Shown: one piece after another, positions 26,090 to 40,458 of the stretch | How positions within the stretch are numbered: position 1 is the stretch's first letter | Layout: every line of letters begins with the position of its first letter | DNA from: Dysidea avara | Lineage: Eukaryota; Porifera; Demospongiae; Dictyoceratida; Dysideidae | Assembly: GCF_963678975.1 (NCBI RefSeq) | Contig: NC_089281.1 | Location: forward strand, 28,231,151-28,295,150 | DNA: 64,000 nucleotides | Reading direction: 5' to 3' | Translations under genes and position numbers: made by a program | The notes under the pieces: model-generated | Databases searched by the model: none | What the model saw: the letters and a program-made list of their open reading frames with translations, nothing else | Told to the model about the DNA's origin: nothing

Positions 26090-27908
26090 TCAAGTTCTCG
26101 TCTCTTCTAAAGGCTGGAGCAGCTTCATTCCTTTGTAAGGGTACCCAGTATTGTATCCCTGCATAGCAACATGACATCATTTCAGAAGTATATTATTATT
26201 ATTTTTTATTATTAGCACTTTACAGTGACCAGCACTGAAGGTCTGACAGCAACATATACTAACAATGTAAAATGACGTCATTGTAATTGGTATTAAAAAC
26301 TTTAAAAGGTTACATTCCATTTACCCACTATACAAATGTCGTCCTACCTGGTTGTCAAGCATTCTCATGAGGGCTTCAAACTCCAGATCACCTACTCCCC
26401 ATATTTTGCAGCTGCTCACTCCGCCCCCTCCTTTCTCAACCACATTCTGTACCTGCCCACACACATCCTGGGGGACTTGAAGTAGATTGGCTATCCCACA
26501 ACTGAGCGCCTGTACCTGTAGTGGTGAATTATCTTTTATGATATCTTAGAAAGATCTTTATAAACCCAGCCAAAACCTTCAGCTGCACAAAAATAGCTAA
26601 TGATTGTGATTAGTGTGGTTAAGCATCACAATACTGTGTGAACATTGTACGCCATTGTTTTGCATTGCATGCATAAGTTATCTGAAGCTGCAAGGTAAAA
26701 AGTATTCACTGGTTCTTTGCCGGCTGCTATGAGCTGGTTACGCAATACATCAACACATGCATGCGAAGCATACCATGTGCATATCATCCTAAACAGTCCT
26801 GACCATAGATTTAGAATAGGCCTATACACAACATAGTGTTGAGAAACAGATGGCCAAGCAGCCAACGTAACAATCAGTAAGATCCCCCTTACCTGCACTT
26901 CACAAGCCCGAACGAGGTTAAAGAGGTAATGAAAGGCTTCCTCAATGGTCGATCCCAGTGCCACTAAACCGTGGTTACGTAGAATCATCACCTACAATAT
27001 GCACAACGACATATAATTGTTTATAAGTGTAAACCAATCTATTTACTTTATTTGTTGGCCCAAGATCTTTTATGAGTTCTTGCTTCTCCTCTTCATCAAC
27101 AACGATGCCTCTGTAGTTATGATACGATACACCACCAACCTAATCACAATTAAAATAGCAACAAAGACATCTCCTTCAATCAAACCCACAATTAACGCCT
27201 CTTGTGATATCGGCAGGAGACCACATGACATAGCTGAAACTGCTGCCCCTGGTGCCGTGTGTAAGTGTATGACACATTGTATTTCTGGTCTACCCTCATG
27301 TATTGCTGAGTGTATCATGTAGCCAGCCTTGTTGCAGCCGAGCTGGGTGCTGCCTGGGTCCAGGGTGTTCCCAGCCAGGTCCACCTTGACTAAACTTGAT
27401 GCCGTCACTTCTGAGTACATCAAACCAAATGGATTAATCAGGAAATGTTCTTTATCCTGTGACATCTTAACCTAATCCCACAATAGAAAGTGAAAAGACA
27501 GTGAAAAAGTGATGTACCATACAGTTCGTAACCTCATCCGCTATAAAGAACCTGAAATAATTTTTTTTAGAAAGCCCATTAGTATTGGGGGTCAACGTAA
27601 CGTGTCTGTTACAAAGAAGTTTCAATATTTATTAGACATTTAACTATTGGATAGGAGTGACAACACAACAGACACATACACTCACAGTGATGTGATTGTA
27701 AATGATATGACCCCAACCAAACCGATCCACCAGTCTATAGAGAGCTGCTAGCTTGCATCGTAGATCTCGTTCAGCTTCAGTATACTTTGAAGCATTGACC
27801 TCTCGCAAATCATTAATGGGAATAATATTTGTGGCTCCACCTGTGACTCCAGAAAATTGTGACCTGCGTCGTGAACTCTTTACTGGGAACCTATCCGCAT
27901 CATAATCA
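26090..27908 (-). CDS. ADD: Adducin-like protein, copy 2 (head domain; resolved to its stop codon)
   Basis: Minus-strand exons: about 27908-27686, 27471-27190, 27139-27047, 26991-26893, 26515-26348, 26158-26090. All junctions are phase 0 with GT/AG ends; the intron at 27189-27140 is only 50 bp. About 310 aa. Conserved adducin blocks in order: [96 protein letters not shown] and [10 protein letters not shown]. The stop comes 12 codons after the GYPY motif, so the neck and the MARCKS-like basic tail of vertebrate adducins are absent from this transcript model. A second frame of the last exon stays open for about 49 codons, but its phase does not fit the upstream exon. The start codon is unresolved, as in copy 1. 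Role: actin capping and spectrin-actin linkage in the family. Confidence 0.88.
26215..26262 (+). repeat. Dispersed ACAGTGACCAGCACTGAAGG repeat, instance 1
   Basis: TTTTTATTATTAGCACTTTA then ACAGTGACCAGCACTGAAGG, in the last adducin intron (copy 2). Related copies lie at 61605-61640 and, diverged, at 62009-62070. In the last, a TGTAGGACACCTGGTCCTACA hairpin-like segment follows. It is probably the conserved end of a short interspersed repeat. Confidence 0.55.
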
Positions 27909-29617
<1,709 letters not shown>

Positions 29618-32600
29618 TTAGTGTGTGTATCTAGTTAGAGCAGGTGTTGACAAAATTTGTTCTAGTAGAGAGAGTGATGATTGAAATTGTTGTTGTTGTT
29701 GCTGTTGTATGAAGGGAACTGTTAATACTTGTCCTTTCTTGCTGAGAATGAGTAGCTTCTTTCTGAGATCGGCAGCCATGTTGTTAAGCCTTCTTGTTTC
29801 AGGACTCAAATGGTTTCTCACCAGCTAAAATAACAAGCAAGTGAAAGATGCCACACATGAAATCAACACACACACACACACGCACACTACTGCACACACA
29901 GTATGCTACAGTCAATTAAGATTACTTCAGTTTGTTGCTTGCCGAACACAGACAGCAGATGACAAGATAGTTGCATGATGTCTGATTGACTGACATAAAT
30001 CTTCTGCATCAGCCCAACAATAGCCGACACCAGTCCTTCACACCTCAACACATCAGCTGAGGTGCATGGCCACTACAAACACAATCACACATGCCATTGT
30101 CACAATAGGGAAGACATTTACAAAAGGAAACACTTGTTGTCTCAGTATATAACACAGATTACAGGAAGTGTAGTGTACGTAACGACCTGGATATAAAGTA
30201 TCACCACACACCATCTCCAGTAAGGAAAACGCTTGAAGTTCTAATAATAGCATACTGTGGCCAAAGTGCTAAGATAATGTGCTTTGGTTAGGTAAATCAA
30301 CAAGTATCTTGTAAGCATTTAAAATTATTTCAAACACAGCAATTCAGCAAAGTATATGTATAGCTCTGACATGAAACACTTTGTGGAGCATTATATGGAA
30401 CATGAAAATACAAGTCATAATGGCAAATAGAATTATAGGATGTTATACGTGCACTATATGTACCATGTGCAATACTACCCAAGCCTAAATAATGGAGAAT
30501 TTGCTGTAATTTCAAAGATCTCTATTGTTTATTTTCACACTTCGTAGTTAATTGTCTTCATCCTGCTGTAGACTAATTATTTGTAAAAAGAAAAATCCAA
30601 CTCCATTCTACGATTCCAATAGTCCATTCCACCATACTGGTTACCTTAATGGGTTCCATTATTACAACTAGCATTCATTAAATGTTGTCCATTAACCTCC
30701 ATAACATCCATTAGCTACCACACTTAACATCCATTAAGTACATTTCCACACACGACTTGCATGTATGGTGAAATCATCAAAGTTACATTTGTGTGAACCT
30801 TGCAAAAAGTTGTGCAAGTCGAATGACGCATGCTCTAAGGGAATTCACCAGCTTTGAAAGTCAAAATAGCTGCAAGTGCTTTAGTGGTACCTGATGGCAG
30901 TGGTAAAATGCCATGTATCATTGATGCCAGAAGGTGTGTACAAAGGCTACAGGAACAGAAACATATTTTGGTGTAGAAGCAATATCAGAACGGCATGATA
31001 TAACATGTTTCTTATGTGGGAAAGGGCAGTCAGTGGCTTCCACCAAAGCAGCTTGTATCACTCAACCTTAGAAAACTTTCCCATCGTACAAAACATACAA
31101 TAATGATAGTCTACAATAAGAAGAGATGTTAGCCATTTCATGCTCTTGTGGTAGCAAGCAAAACATGGGCTTGTACCCAGTGTAGTGATGTGCAATAATA
31201 TTGATAGTGTGATAATCGTATCACAGTAGTCCACTATCGTGATATGATAATAGCTTGTGGTCACCATGAGTACAAATCAGATATTCTAAAAATACTCTTA
31301 CAATTGAAACATTTGTTGTTGATTTATTTCAATTATTTATTAACTCACAAGATTTGCTGTATTTCTGAAGGTTTGCCCACTCTCAACATTTGTTGTAGTA
31401 TGAAAATTTGGATCAACAAAATTACTACTAAACTATGGAACATATTATTTGGATCTACTATCATGATAAACTATCGTATTGTGATAATCAAAGCGATGTG
31501 TGATTAGATCCCAAGTTGCTATTGCTGACCTTGTACAGTATGTCACATGGTACAAATTGTATGAGGGATGGGCTATGACTGTTAGGAGTGTGTGATAATA
31601 GTAAAACCTATATGTCGATAAGTGACAATCTTTTTATCTCGACATAGGACTGTTTTGTGAACACAGTTTTACACATACTGTAAAGTCAAGCAGTGTTTGT
31701 TAACTCAGAAATTTTATCACTTCCCCAACTAGTTTGACGCCTTTCCCATCTTAATGTGGTTGATTTACAATAGATTACAAAGATTTACTATTATCTCAAT
31801 AAGCAAATTCATTATCTTATTTACGATAGGCAATTCAGTTATCTAGATAATCTTTTTATCTCCAAGCTCTAATGACTATGGCTGTGTGAGTGAGTATGTT
31901 TATGTTTAATTAGCTATAATCTTTTATTATGCATACAGGTCACATACACACACACACACGCACGCACGCACACCCACTACAATTATGGTACACACTTACT
32001 CTAGTCAAGTTCAGAAGAATTTGTAGAGTAATTTTGACCAATAGCAGTGAAGCTCTATTCCGGTTGGTACCATTCACAACAGCATACAAGGCAGGCAGTG
32101 CTCCTGTCTCCACCAGTACTAGTGAACAGCTGTCTGATAGTCGAGTGATCAACTCTGTAGAGGGAAACAATAACACCACACAATATGCATGCACCTTTCA
32201 CAATATCAATTTTGCATATCTACAGTGACTGTTTCCTTTTATTGTATATATGGTAGAACAGTATGAACTTACAGTACCCTGTGAATACATAAGTCATGAT
32301 GTCAACACTAATCAATCGGTGTCTTTATTTTAACTTTGACTGTGGGCACGAGTGGTGTTTTGTAAAGAGCATTGTGGTGAACACTACTGGACAGGCAGCC
32401 AAGGAGTAATTTATATAACACTACACACTAACTTGTATTTTCGTGTTATATACATACCCAGGTAGGTTGTAATGGGATGCACAAGTCATTTCATCACTAC
32501 TTAGATCCTTTCATAGCAAATATAGCAATTGAAGGGACATAGTTACTAATGTGTACACTGTATTACATTGTCAGACAGTGAATCAATTTGCTTGCAATCA

Positions 32601-34246
32601 CTGTGTGGCAAAGATAACTCAAGAAATACACAAAAGATTGATAATCACCCATTGTGTTCACCTTGCATTATTTACATGGGTGCTGTGTTATGTCTGATTA
32701 CTGTAATTCGCTTTATTTTTGTGCAAAAAAATTGTGATAAAAATTTCTATGCAAAAATATTTTCGTATGATTTACGTGAATGACTGTTCTACTAGAGTAG
32801 TTCAATTTTACATTAAAATTTTTGTGTAAGAAATTTTCATACAACTTTTGCATATGAAAATTACTTGACAACGAAAAAAAAGCAAATTACAGTACATCAT
32901 TTACAATGTGAGCCCCACAGCAACTACTACTGCTATTTGATGACTGAGGCATGATGACAATTGTTGCATGGTAGCTAGCAATGAGGCTAATGGACTGCTA
33001 TGCACCACAAACTTTGCACCAGAGGAGGGTGGAAGCAGTTTAAGTGCCGTAAAATGAATTATGCAAAACCACCAGTTTTCGAGATAAACTGAAGCGTGTG
33101 AATGATGTAACAAACAGTGGCATCATTAGAATGTTCATACCTGGATAGAGCTAGAATCGCTATACACAAAATGTTTTATCAGTTTTTGCCTAGAAAATTA
33201 AGTGATTTTACAAAAGAAAGTACATCATTTAATCCTTATGTGACACACAATCAAAATATCTAGCGATTACAAGTGATTATTACCATTAGCTGGTTTTGTA
33301 TTGCGACTATTGAGGTTCATGTGATATTCCAAACAAAACTATACAATCAATGGAATATTGTCAACTAGCACCATTAGACGCTTCCACCTCTTTTGTTATA
33401 CTTTAAAAACACAATTTGTTACAAGTGCATTTAAAAAAATATCAATTCACCAGGTTTGCATGAGGCTTATTATCTAGTGGTACTGGTTCCTTGCATTCCC
33501 CAACATGGGCATGCAAAAAAACATCTATTTTTGCTGACCTAGTTTCTCCAAGACAGAGGATCCGTGTGTGAGATATTTCCCTTTCATTAGTAGCTCTAAC
33601 AAGACGGGCATCTGATCTCGCAGCGTGACACGACGACGCTCCACTGAATTGGCACGTCGTAGCCGCTCTCGCATGTTGTGAATCTGAACGGTTGTCTGAC
33701 ACCTAACAAAATAGCCCCTCCAACAGGCCTATAAACAGTACACAGTGTGAGAGATGATGGTATTTGTAGCTACTGTAGTGCTCAAACCTGAATCTTAGTG
33801 GCACACTTATGGAGTTTCCGTTGATGAACTTGGTGCTAGAGAAATTTGTGTACTAAAATACAAAGAGAATGTAAGGAATACACTCACAATGTGATTACGG
33901 CAAATATGCTGAACAGATGATACTGACAGTAGCAATTTGTGATATCTTCTTCTAACAATAGTCATTCTTATCCATGACTGGAAAATGCAAAAAATGAATT
34001 GTATCAAATCAGTGAAGGTTCTGATATGTTAAACTCACTTGTAGTTTAATGGCAGCAGAAAGTTTTTTCTGTTGCAGTAGACATTGTTGGTAATTGTGCC
34101 ATGTTCTCTGGATTTGTATGGCTGATATGTTCATCAACACAACTTGTGCAAATTTTCCAATGTAATCAGCCCTTCTCTATAGCACAACAACACATACTGT
34201 CTGTACATGGCAAGCAAATTGACAGGCACATACACATACATTCGCA

Positions 34247-34277
<31 letters not shown>

Positions 34278-37200
34278 CACCTTTCTTTTCACTAATTCTC
34301 TGTGATGTCTGAAGGCTCTTTGTATGCATGTTGCTGCCAATTCTCTCTGCTGTTGTTTATGGTGAAGATACTTCCTAATGACTCTTTGTAAAGTAACCGA
34401 GGCTGTGCACACTTGTACAAACCAACATCGTGTCTGTCTCGTGTATACACAACTTCTATACCACTGTTGAATGGTCAGTGTTGCCATTTGCTTGCTGTGA
34501 AATTCTGCTTGGACAGTTCTTGCTAGTAACATTGCCCTCCATTTTTGCTGGATAAAAATAGTACTGTTCCTAAGAAGGGAAAATTCCTTTTCTGCTCGGA
34601 GCCTTCTCACATGTGACTGCAATACAATAGCAGCATGACGGATGCTGGTGTACTGCATGTGACAAACATGTGCACGATAAGCTGCCTGTATTAAAGTGGC
34701 AGCTCTGCACCTCTCAACTTGCTCTTGGTGGATTTTCACTCTTAGTACATGAGCACGATAACTTTGCTGCAGACACAGAACAGCATCCCTAATTCTCTGG
34801 TATTGCTGCAAGCACTGCTGCCCTCTCCAGTGTTTCTGTATTGAAATAGCAGCTGACTTCAAAGCAGTGTAATTCTTTTGGTTGAGGTACTGTCTGACAT
34901 GTGACTGAATCTTTATAGCAGCACAGTTACGTCTCTCAGTTCTGTGTCTACGATATGCTGACTGGATAAGAACAGCTGCACCTTTCATACCAACATAGCA
35001 CTCCCTGGCTTCTTTTCCTGATAGATAAGTTCTTGTGTACTTTTGAAGGATGATAGCTGCAGATTTCTTGCTATTGTACTCTCTCCTGCATCGATACATT
35101 TTGAATGTTGACTGTATGGTAATTGAGGCTTGCCTGAGCTGCAGGTAGTGTGTTCTCTGTAGGTGTCCTCTGAAATGAGATTGAACTACAATGGTGGCTG
35201 TCCTCAGTGCCTTGTACTTAGTGTTGGTTGCTTTACCCAACAGGTAAGACCTAAAGCATGTTTGTAATAAAACTGCTGCTCTTCTCGTACACAAATATTG
35301 CCTCCTAGCAACACACATTCGATACCATGCCTGAATGGTTATGGCATTCTCCTTTAGGTTGAGATAAACATTCCTCTGCTTCTTAGCCCTGTAAGCAGCT
35401 TGCAGGACTATTGTGGCATCTCTCAGTTGTTGGTACTCTCTCAGCACTGCCCTTCCACTAAACCAAGTCCTTGCTCTTGTCTGAATGACTATGGTAGCCT
35501 CCTTTAGGGTGAGGTATTTTCTCCTCTCAGCACACATCCTAGCCCAACTCTGTAAGGCTATGCTGGCATTCTTTAGTCTCAAGAAATGATGCCGTGCCTT
35601 GTAACCACGATAACATGACTGAATCTTTCTAGCTGCAACGTGACTCCTGTACAATTTCCTAGCCAGCAGGCCTCGGGTAAATCGTTGTAACACACGTGTT
35701 GCTGATTTAATCTCAACGTACTTGTCATGTGCTTGTCTTGCTAGAAGATACGACCTAAAGCATTTCTGGATCACCACTGCAGAGCACCGTTGCTGCAAGT
35801 AAGACATCCTCTGTTGTCGAGCTAGCCATGATCTCTCCACAGTTAGCACAGCTGTCTGAAGTTCTGCAACATTTCTGCGCACCTTCCACCCTTTGTAGGC
35901 CGCTTGTAGTGTAATGGTACCTTCTCTTATTTGTTGGTACTCTCGTTTGATTTGTCTACCAACAAGTTTAGCTTTGTACAGCTCTTCAACTTTCCTAACA
36001 GCTGCAGTTAAATTCTTAAAACATGATCGCACTAAATACCCTCTGGTGAATGCCTGGATTGTGATCACTGCATTGACAGTTCTCAAGTAACTTTTTCTAG
36101 TTAGTACACACCTCACTACTGATTGTATCTTCACTGCAGCCATTAGTTGGCGTCTCTGCTTGCAGGTTTTGAAGCTTCGTTGAATTGTGACAGTGGCCCA
36201 CTTTAATTTGAGGTAGTCCTCACGAACTTGTCTGCCATGACTAGCCCACCTGTACCATCTCTGGACACACAACACTGCTTGTTTGGTAACTGTAAACTCC
36301 TTCTGCTGTTTGTATCTTCTCCAGTTGGTTTGAGCCACTAATGCTGCTCTCTTTAATGAGAGAAAATTCTTGTGAGCTATGTAGCCCCTGACAAAGGCTT
36401 GTATAGTTAGAGCTGAAGTGCACATTTGTTGGAACTCTTGTCGTAACCTTCTTCCTTCCTTTGCTGCTCTGTAGTGAACTTGTATTGTGCAAGCAGCTTG
36501 TCTTTGTCTTAGAAATGATCTACGTGCACAGACACCTCTGTAGGCTGCTTGTAGCTTCACGGATGCATAATGTCTCCTTGCTAGGTGAGCTCTGTATGTT
36601 TGTTGGATTACTGCTGCAGAGGTGTGGCACAGCTCCACCCACTGCCTACACATCCAGCCTCTGATAACAGCTTGTAGTTGAACAAATTTAGAGTAAGTTT
36701 CAAGATACTTCTGACGTTGTGCACGTCCCATTTGAACTGCCCTCCAGCGATGAGTAATAACATCACAAGCTTGTTTCATTCTGACATAACGTCGTCGTTC
36801 CATCACTCCTTTGTACCATGACTGTATAGTAACAGTGGCTGATTGCATCCTCTTGTATTCTTGTCTTCTCTTCCAGCCTCTAATGGCTGCTTGTAGAGTG
36901 ATGCAGGCTGTTCTAGTTTGCTGATAATCTTTTTGTACTTTTCTACCAACAAATTTAGCTTGATAGTGTTTCTCTACACTTCTTACTGCATCAGTTAAAC
37001 TTCTAACAAGTGATCTCACCAAACACCCTCTGGTGAACGATTGGATTGTGATCACTGCATTGACAGTTCTCAAGTAACTTCTTCTAGTTAGTACACACCT
37101 CACTACTGATTGTATCTTCACTGCAGCCAATAGTTGACGTCGATGTTTGTAGGCTTTGAAGCATTGCTGAATTGTGACAGTGGCCCACTTTAATTTGAGG

Positions 37201-40200
37201 TAGTCCTCACGAACTTGTCTGCCATGACTAGCCCACCTGTACCATCTCTGGACACACAACACTGCTTGTTTGGTAACTGTAAACTCTTTCTGCTGTTTGT
37301 ATCTTCTCCAGTTGGTTTGAGCCACTAATGCTGCTCTCTTTAATGAGAGAAAATTCTTGTGAGCTATGTAGCCCCTGACAAAGGCTTGTATAGTTAGAGC
37401 TGAAGTGCACATTTGTTGGAACTCTTGTCGTAACCTTCTTCCTTCCTTCGCTGCTCTGTAGTGAACTTGTATTGTGCAAGCAGCTTGTCTTTGTCTTAGA
37501 AATGATCTGCGTGCACAGACACCTCTGTAGGTTGCTTGTAGCTTCACTGATGCAGAATGTCTCCTTGCTAGGTGAGCTCTGTATGTTTGTTGGATTACTG
37601 CTGCAGAGGTGTGGCACAGCTCCACCCACTGCCTACACATCCAGCCTCTGATAACAGCTTGTAGTTGAACAAGTTTAGAGTAAGTTCCAAGATACTTCTG
37701 ACGCTGTGAACGTCCCATTTTAACTGCCCTCCAGCGATGAGTAATAATGTCACAAACTTGTTTCATTCTGACATAACGTTGTCGTTCCATCACTCCTTTG
37801 TACCATGACTGTATGGTAACAGTGGCTGATTGCATCCTCTTGTATTCTTGTCTTCTCTTCCAGCCTCTAATGGCTGTTTGTAGAGTGATGCAGGCTGTTC
37901 TAGTTTGCTGATAATCTTTTTGTACCTTTCTACCAACAAGTTTAGCTTGGTAGTGCTTCTCTACACTTCTTACTGCATCAGTTAAACTTCTAACACGTGA
38001 TCTCACCAAACACCCTCTGGTGAACGATTGGATTGTGATCACTGCATGGACAGTTCTCAAGTAACTTCTTCTAGTTAGTACACACCTCACTACTGATTGT
38101 ATCTTCACTGCAGCCATTAGTTGACGTCGATGTTTGTAGGCTTTGAAGCATCGCTGAATTGTGACAGTGGCCCACTTCAATTTGAGGTAGTCCTCATGAA
38201 CTTGTCTGGCATGACTAGCCCACCTGTACCATCTCTGGATACACAAGGCTGCTTGTTTGGTAACTGTAAACTCTTTCTGCTGTTTGTATCTTCTCCAGTT
38301 GGTTTGAGCCACTAACGCTGCTCTCTTTATGGAGAGGAAATTCTTACGAGCTATGTAACATCTGAAAGAAGCTTGTATAGCTACAGCTGTGGCACGCATT
38401 TGTTGGAACTCTTGTCGTAATCGTCTTCCTTCTTTCACAGCTCTGTAGTGGGCTTGGATTGTGCAAGCAGCTTGTCTTTGTCTTAGAAATGATCTTCGTG
38501 CACAGACACCTCTGTAGGCTGCTTGTAGCTTCACGGATGCATAATGTCTCCTTGCTAGGTGAGCTCTGTATGTTTGTTGGATTACTGCTGCAGAGGAGTG
38601 GCACAGCTCCACCCACTGCCTACACCTCCAGCCTCTGATAACAGCTTGTAGTTGAACAAGTTTAGAGTAAGTTTCAAGATACTTCTGACGTTGTACACGT
38701 CCCATTTGAACTGCCCTCCAGCGACGAGTAATAACGTCACAAGCTTGTTTCATTCTGACATAACATCGTTGTTCCATCACTCCTTTGTACCAAGACTGTA
38801 TGGTAACAGCTGCTGACTGCATCCTCTTGTATTCTTGTCTTCTCTTCCAACTTCTAATGGCTGCCTGTAGCACAATACAACTCTGCTGTAGTTGCCGGTA
38901 ACATTGCCTTGTGTGTATCGCAAGCTTGTGAGCTCTGTATTGACTCTGGATAGTCAACACTGCACACCGTATATTCAGATATCGACATCGTTGCAGGTAT
39001 CCCCTAATCCCTGCTTGCAGTTTGATGGCTGCTTGATGTTTACGGCAAAGTCTTGCCCTTACACCATGCTGGATAAGTATCACACTATTAAGTGTCCTTT
39101 GATAATCTTCTTTAACTCTTCTACCAATTTTGAGAGCTCTAAATCTTTGCTGAAACACAATGGCAGCATTTCTCTTCTCAACAAATGTTCTATGGGCAAT
39201 CCAACCCTTAAATGCTGCCTGAATAGTAATTGCTGCAGATCTTTTGGCTGTAAAAGTAGTTCTTGCCATTTCAGCTAAAATTTTTGCCCTGTAGCATCGT
39301 TGAATTGTTAAACAAGCAGTTTTGAGTTGAATGTACTTCTTATGGCATATAAACCTACGCCAGGTGGATTGAATTTTCACCACAGCACAATGTCTTCTTG
39401 TTCTCTCAGCTTCCAGAACAGCTAAGTGTCTCCTATATGCTGACTGAATAACACAAGTGGCTCGCTTCAGGTTTGTATATTGGCAGAATTTCAAGTGGCC
39501 TCTAAAGGTAGCTTGAATTAACTGAGCTGCTCTTTCCCTTTGGATAGCCCTCTGCCTTCTGTACCATTGCTGGATCACTAGTACAGCTTGCTGGGTGAGT
39601 AAGAATTCACCTCTCTGGTGGAGCATCATGGTACGTGCTCTCCAGTGTTGTTGGATTACCACCGCTGCTTGCTTCATTCTCTGGTACTTGGCCTGGATCA
39701 GATGGCACCTCACATGAGCCTTCAAAAGGAACAACAAAACATGAACAGCAAGCAGCATAATAGCAGGAATAAGTGTCTAACCTGAAGAATCACAGCTGCC
39801 TTCTCTCTTAATACCTTTAACATAAATAATAATGATCATAAGATACTCTTCAAAACTTACTGATAACATGAACACTATTTGACCATTATATTTTGTCATA
39901 CCATGAAACCAAGCATGCAAACTTGTGTGATATGACATAAGGTACAGTATCTACATAAACAGCAAATTTGAGTGAGTGTCACATACCATTTTCCTCCTTC
40001 TCTCAAGCTTGCTATGTCGATTTCTCCAAGCTGTCTGCAGTACTATCGCAGCTCTAACCTCTTGGCTGATACTCAATAACTGCCGACACAAGTAAGATGT
40101 GTATGCTATCACCACCTGTAACAAGTCACCACGAGTAATCCTGCTGTAACAATCTAATTAGTGCACACCTTCTCATCAGGCATGGTGTCTATCATGTCCT

Positions 40201-40408
40201 TGCTCATCACTAAGGGAGGCACTCCCCCTAGCAACTGCATCTAACAGGTTTAGAAAACAGTAAATTTAGCACTACAATAAGATACTATACATACCTTCTC
40301 ACTAAGCAGCTTGAAATTGGCTTTCTCATTGGCTATATGTAGTGTTTTCTCCTTATTGGTTGCTACATAAACAGAAAATTTTAAAATCACTGTAATCAAG
40401 AATTCATA

Positions 40409-40458
<50 letters not shown>

